A stretch of 64,000 bases of DNA, taken from Lachnospiraceae bacterium (GTDB lineage Bacteria > Bacillota > Clostridia > Lachnospirales > Lachnospiraceae). Numbering within the stretch: position 1 is the stretch's first letter; each line of letters starts with the position of its first letter. The stretch spans positions 1-64,000 of the forward strand of contig JAAWIS010000006.1 of assembly GCA_022796475.1 (NCBI GenBank), in the 5' to 3' direction. The notes under the pieces are model-generated. The model was not told where the DNA came from. It was given only the letters and a program-made list of their open reading frames with translations, and did no database searches. Of this stretch, positions 62,857 through 64,000 are shown one piece after another. Made by a program: the position numbers and the translations under genes.

Positions 62857-62884
62857 ACCGTTATATTTTTAAAAATATAACGGT
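62857..62884. promoter_or_regulatory. 28-bp perfect palindrome upstream of yedE
   Basis: A perfect inverted repeat with no spacer: ACCGTTATATTTTT followed by its exact complement AAAAATATAACGGT. It lies 53-80 nt before the yedE start. Without a loop it fits a dimeric DNA-binding site better than an RNA hairpin. No clear promoter elements were found around it. Confidence 0.55.
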
Positions 62885-62936
62885 AGTTCATACAGATGAA
62901 AACAGGATTTTATGAGAAAGGAATAGGAGAAAACTA

Positions 62937-63983
62937 ATGAGCGAAAAAAAGATGCTGGTTGTTTGGGGAGTTATCTTAGGAGGAATCGGGGCAGTGCTTG
63001 CTTTCTTTGGAAATCCGGGAAATATGGCCTTTTGCATTGCCTGCTTTGTGCGGGATATGGCAGGGGCATCCCGGTTCCATCAGGCAGCAGTGGTGCAGTA
63101 TATGAGGCCGGAAATCATCGGACTGGTGATTGGGGCATTTGTTATTTCTCTTGGAACCAGGGAATACCGATCCACAGGAGGATCTTCCCCTATGATTCGT
63201 TTTCTGCTGGGGATCATAACCATGATAGGGGCGCTGGTGTTTTTAGGCTGTCCTCTGCGCATGGTACTGCGTATGGCAGGCGGTGATTTAAATGCATATG
63301 TGGCATTTGTGGGATTTGCACTGGGGGCTGCTACCGGAAGTTATTTTTTGAAAAAAGGATTTAGCCTGGGACGGGCCTATGATACTCAAAAGGTAAGCGG
63401 CTACGTCCTTCCCGGGATTTTGGCACTTTTACTGGTACTCAGTGTGGCTACCACCTTATTTACAGCCAGTACAGAAGGGCCGGGAAGTATGCACGCTCCA
63501 GCAATCATTTCTCTGGCAGCGGGACTTATCTTTGGAGCGATTGCCCAAAAAGCAAGAACCTGCTTTGCAGGCGGGATCCGGGATGCGGTATTAATGAAGA
63601 ATTTCGACTTATTGATCGTAATCGGTTCTTTGTTTGCGGCAATGCTGGTTTATAATCTGGCAGCCGGCGGCTTTCATTTAAGCTTTGCAGGACAGCCGGT
63701 AGCCCATACAGAGCATATCTGGAATATGCTGGGGATGTATACCGTTGGCTTGGCGGCAGTTTTGGCAGGGGGATGTCCTCTGCGCCAGTTGATTTTAGCA
63801 GGCCAGGGATCCGGGGATTCGGCAATTTATGTGGCAGGAATGTTTATTGGCGCAGCCATCTGCCATAATTTTGGCCTGGCTTCCAGCGGAAATGGAACTA
63901 CAGGGGCAGGCCGGGTTGCCTGTGTCGTCTGCATCATCATTTTGCTGGTTCTTGGGATGGTGTGCAAACGGGAAAAAAGATAA
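62937..63983 (+). CDS. yedE: YedE-family putative selenium transporter
   Basis: A 348-residue membrane protein with about 9-10 helices of the YeeE/YedE family. Cysteine-bearing helices (FCIACFVRDMAG, FLGCPLRMVLRMAGGD, ARTCFAGGIRD and AGGCPLRQLILAGQG) are typical of the selenium-metabolism YedE subgroup. It probably moves a selenium compound into the cell for the labile selenium cofactor of the xanthine dehydrogenase. AGGAG lies before the ATG. It closes the visible plus-strand arm; the gene is complete, 17 bp before the window ends. Confidence 0.88.
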   Translation: MSEKKMLVVWGVILGGIGAVLAFFGNPGNMAFCIACFVRDMAGASRFHQAAVVQYMRPEIIGLVIGAFVISLGTREYRSTGGSSPMIRFLLGIITMIGALVFLGCPLRMVLRMAGGDLNAYVAFVGFALGAATGSYFLKKGFSLGRAYDTQKVSGYVLPGILALLLVLSVATTLFTASTEGPGSMHAPAIISLAAGLIFGAIAQKARTCFAGGIRDAVLMKNFDLLIVIGSLFAAMLVYNLAAGGFHLSFAGQPVAHTEHIWNMLGMYTVGLAAVLAGGCPLRQLILAGQGSGDSAIYVAGMFIGAAICHNFGLASSGNGTTGAGRVACVVCIIILLVLGMVCKREKR

Positions 63984-64000
63984 ACAAAGGATCCGATCAT

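Noticed and set aside
62857-62884. The palindrome upstream of yedE as an intrinsic terminator
   Set aside because: It has no loop and no separate T-tract after the stem, and it lies 100 nt after the previous stop codon.
1-64000. tRNA, rRNA, CRISPR arrays, IS transposases or prophage genes
   Set aside because: Both strands were read for cloverleaf-like GTTCGA-type arms, regularly spaced repeats, and transposase or phage proteins; none was convincing.

Overview
The window looks like chromosome from an anaerobic gut Firmicute of the Lachnospiraceae (Clostridium cluster XIVa, Enterocloster/Hungatella/Lachnoclostridium-like). This taxon is an inference. It rests on strong AGGAGG-type ribosome binding sites, sigma-A promoters with 16-17 nt spacers, glycyl-radical and radical-SAM enzymes, a selenium-linked purine-degradation locus, and lipoproteins with LAGC/LAAC lipoboxes. 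I count 50 protein genes. No rRNA, tRNA, CRISPR array, insertion-sequence transposase or prophage gene was seen.

Layout. (a) 1-1296: 3' end of a probable restriction/helicase gene and a Cu/Zn superoxide dismutase gene. (b) 1561-10298: a tightly packed plus-strand run with a DUF6348-like protein, a 1170-residue fusion of a DmsB-type four-cluster ferredoxin, a TorD-type chaperone and a DmsA-type molybdopterin catalytic domain, a LarE-type sulfur transferase, a metallo-beta-lactamase-fold protein, a PHP phosphoesterase and a HydE-type radical SAM protein. (c) 10411-13249: esterase, esterase and ATP-grasp ligase, closed by a strong terminator. (d) Flotillin on the minus strand, then a Gfo/Idh dehydrogenase and a DUF2156 protein. 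(e) 17444-23678: a LacI regulator and a yiaLK-dctPQM-like sugar-acid module with matching LacI-type operators. (f) 23878-27293: MacAB-like export system. (g) 27570-38101: two membrane proteins, cdaA-cdaR (c-di-AMP), ptsH-ptsI, a Wzy-like polymerase, and pflB-pflA. (h) 38154-45218: a long regulatory leader and oppBCDFA. (i) A SIMPL lipoprotein. (j) 46330-63983: the purine/uric-acid degradation locus.

The purine locus consists of two divergent arms around a PAS/HTH regulator. The minus arm carries ygeX, ygeY, ygeW, carbamate kinase and a nucleobase permease. The plus arm carries ssnA, ygfK, a DUF3343 Se/S-carrier-like protein, an FAD-less xanthine dehydrogenase, a hydantoinase and a YedE-type selenium transporter. 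Together they fit purine import, molybdo-seleno-enzyme redox steps, ring opening, 2,3-diaminopropionate lysis to pyruvate and ammonia, and ATP recovery from carbamoyl phosphate.

The most unusual items are the three-part Mo-oxidoreductase fusion with its coupled LarE and DUF6348 genes, the esterase/esterase/ATP-grasp operon, two families of structured dispersed repeats with compensatory base changes, and a promoter-leader-terminator region ahead of opp that may hold a cis-acting RNA.
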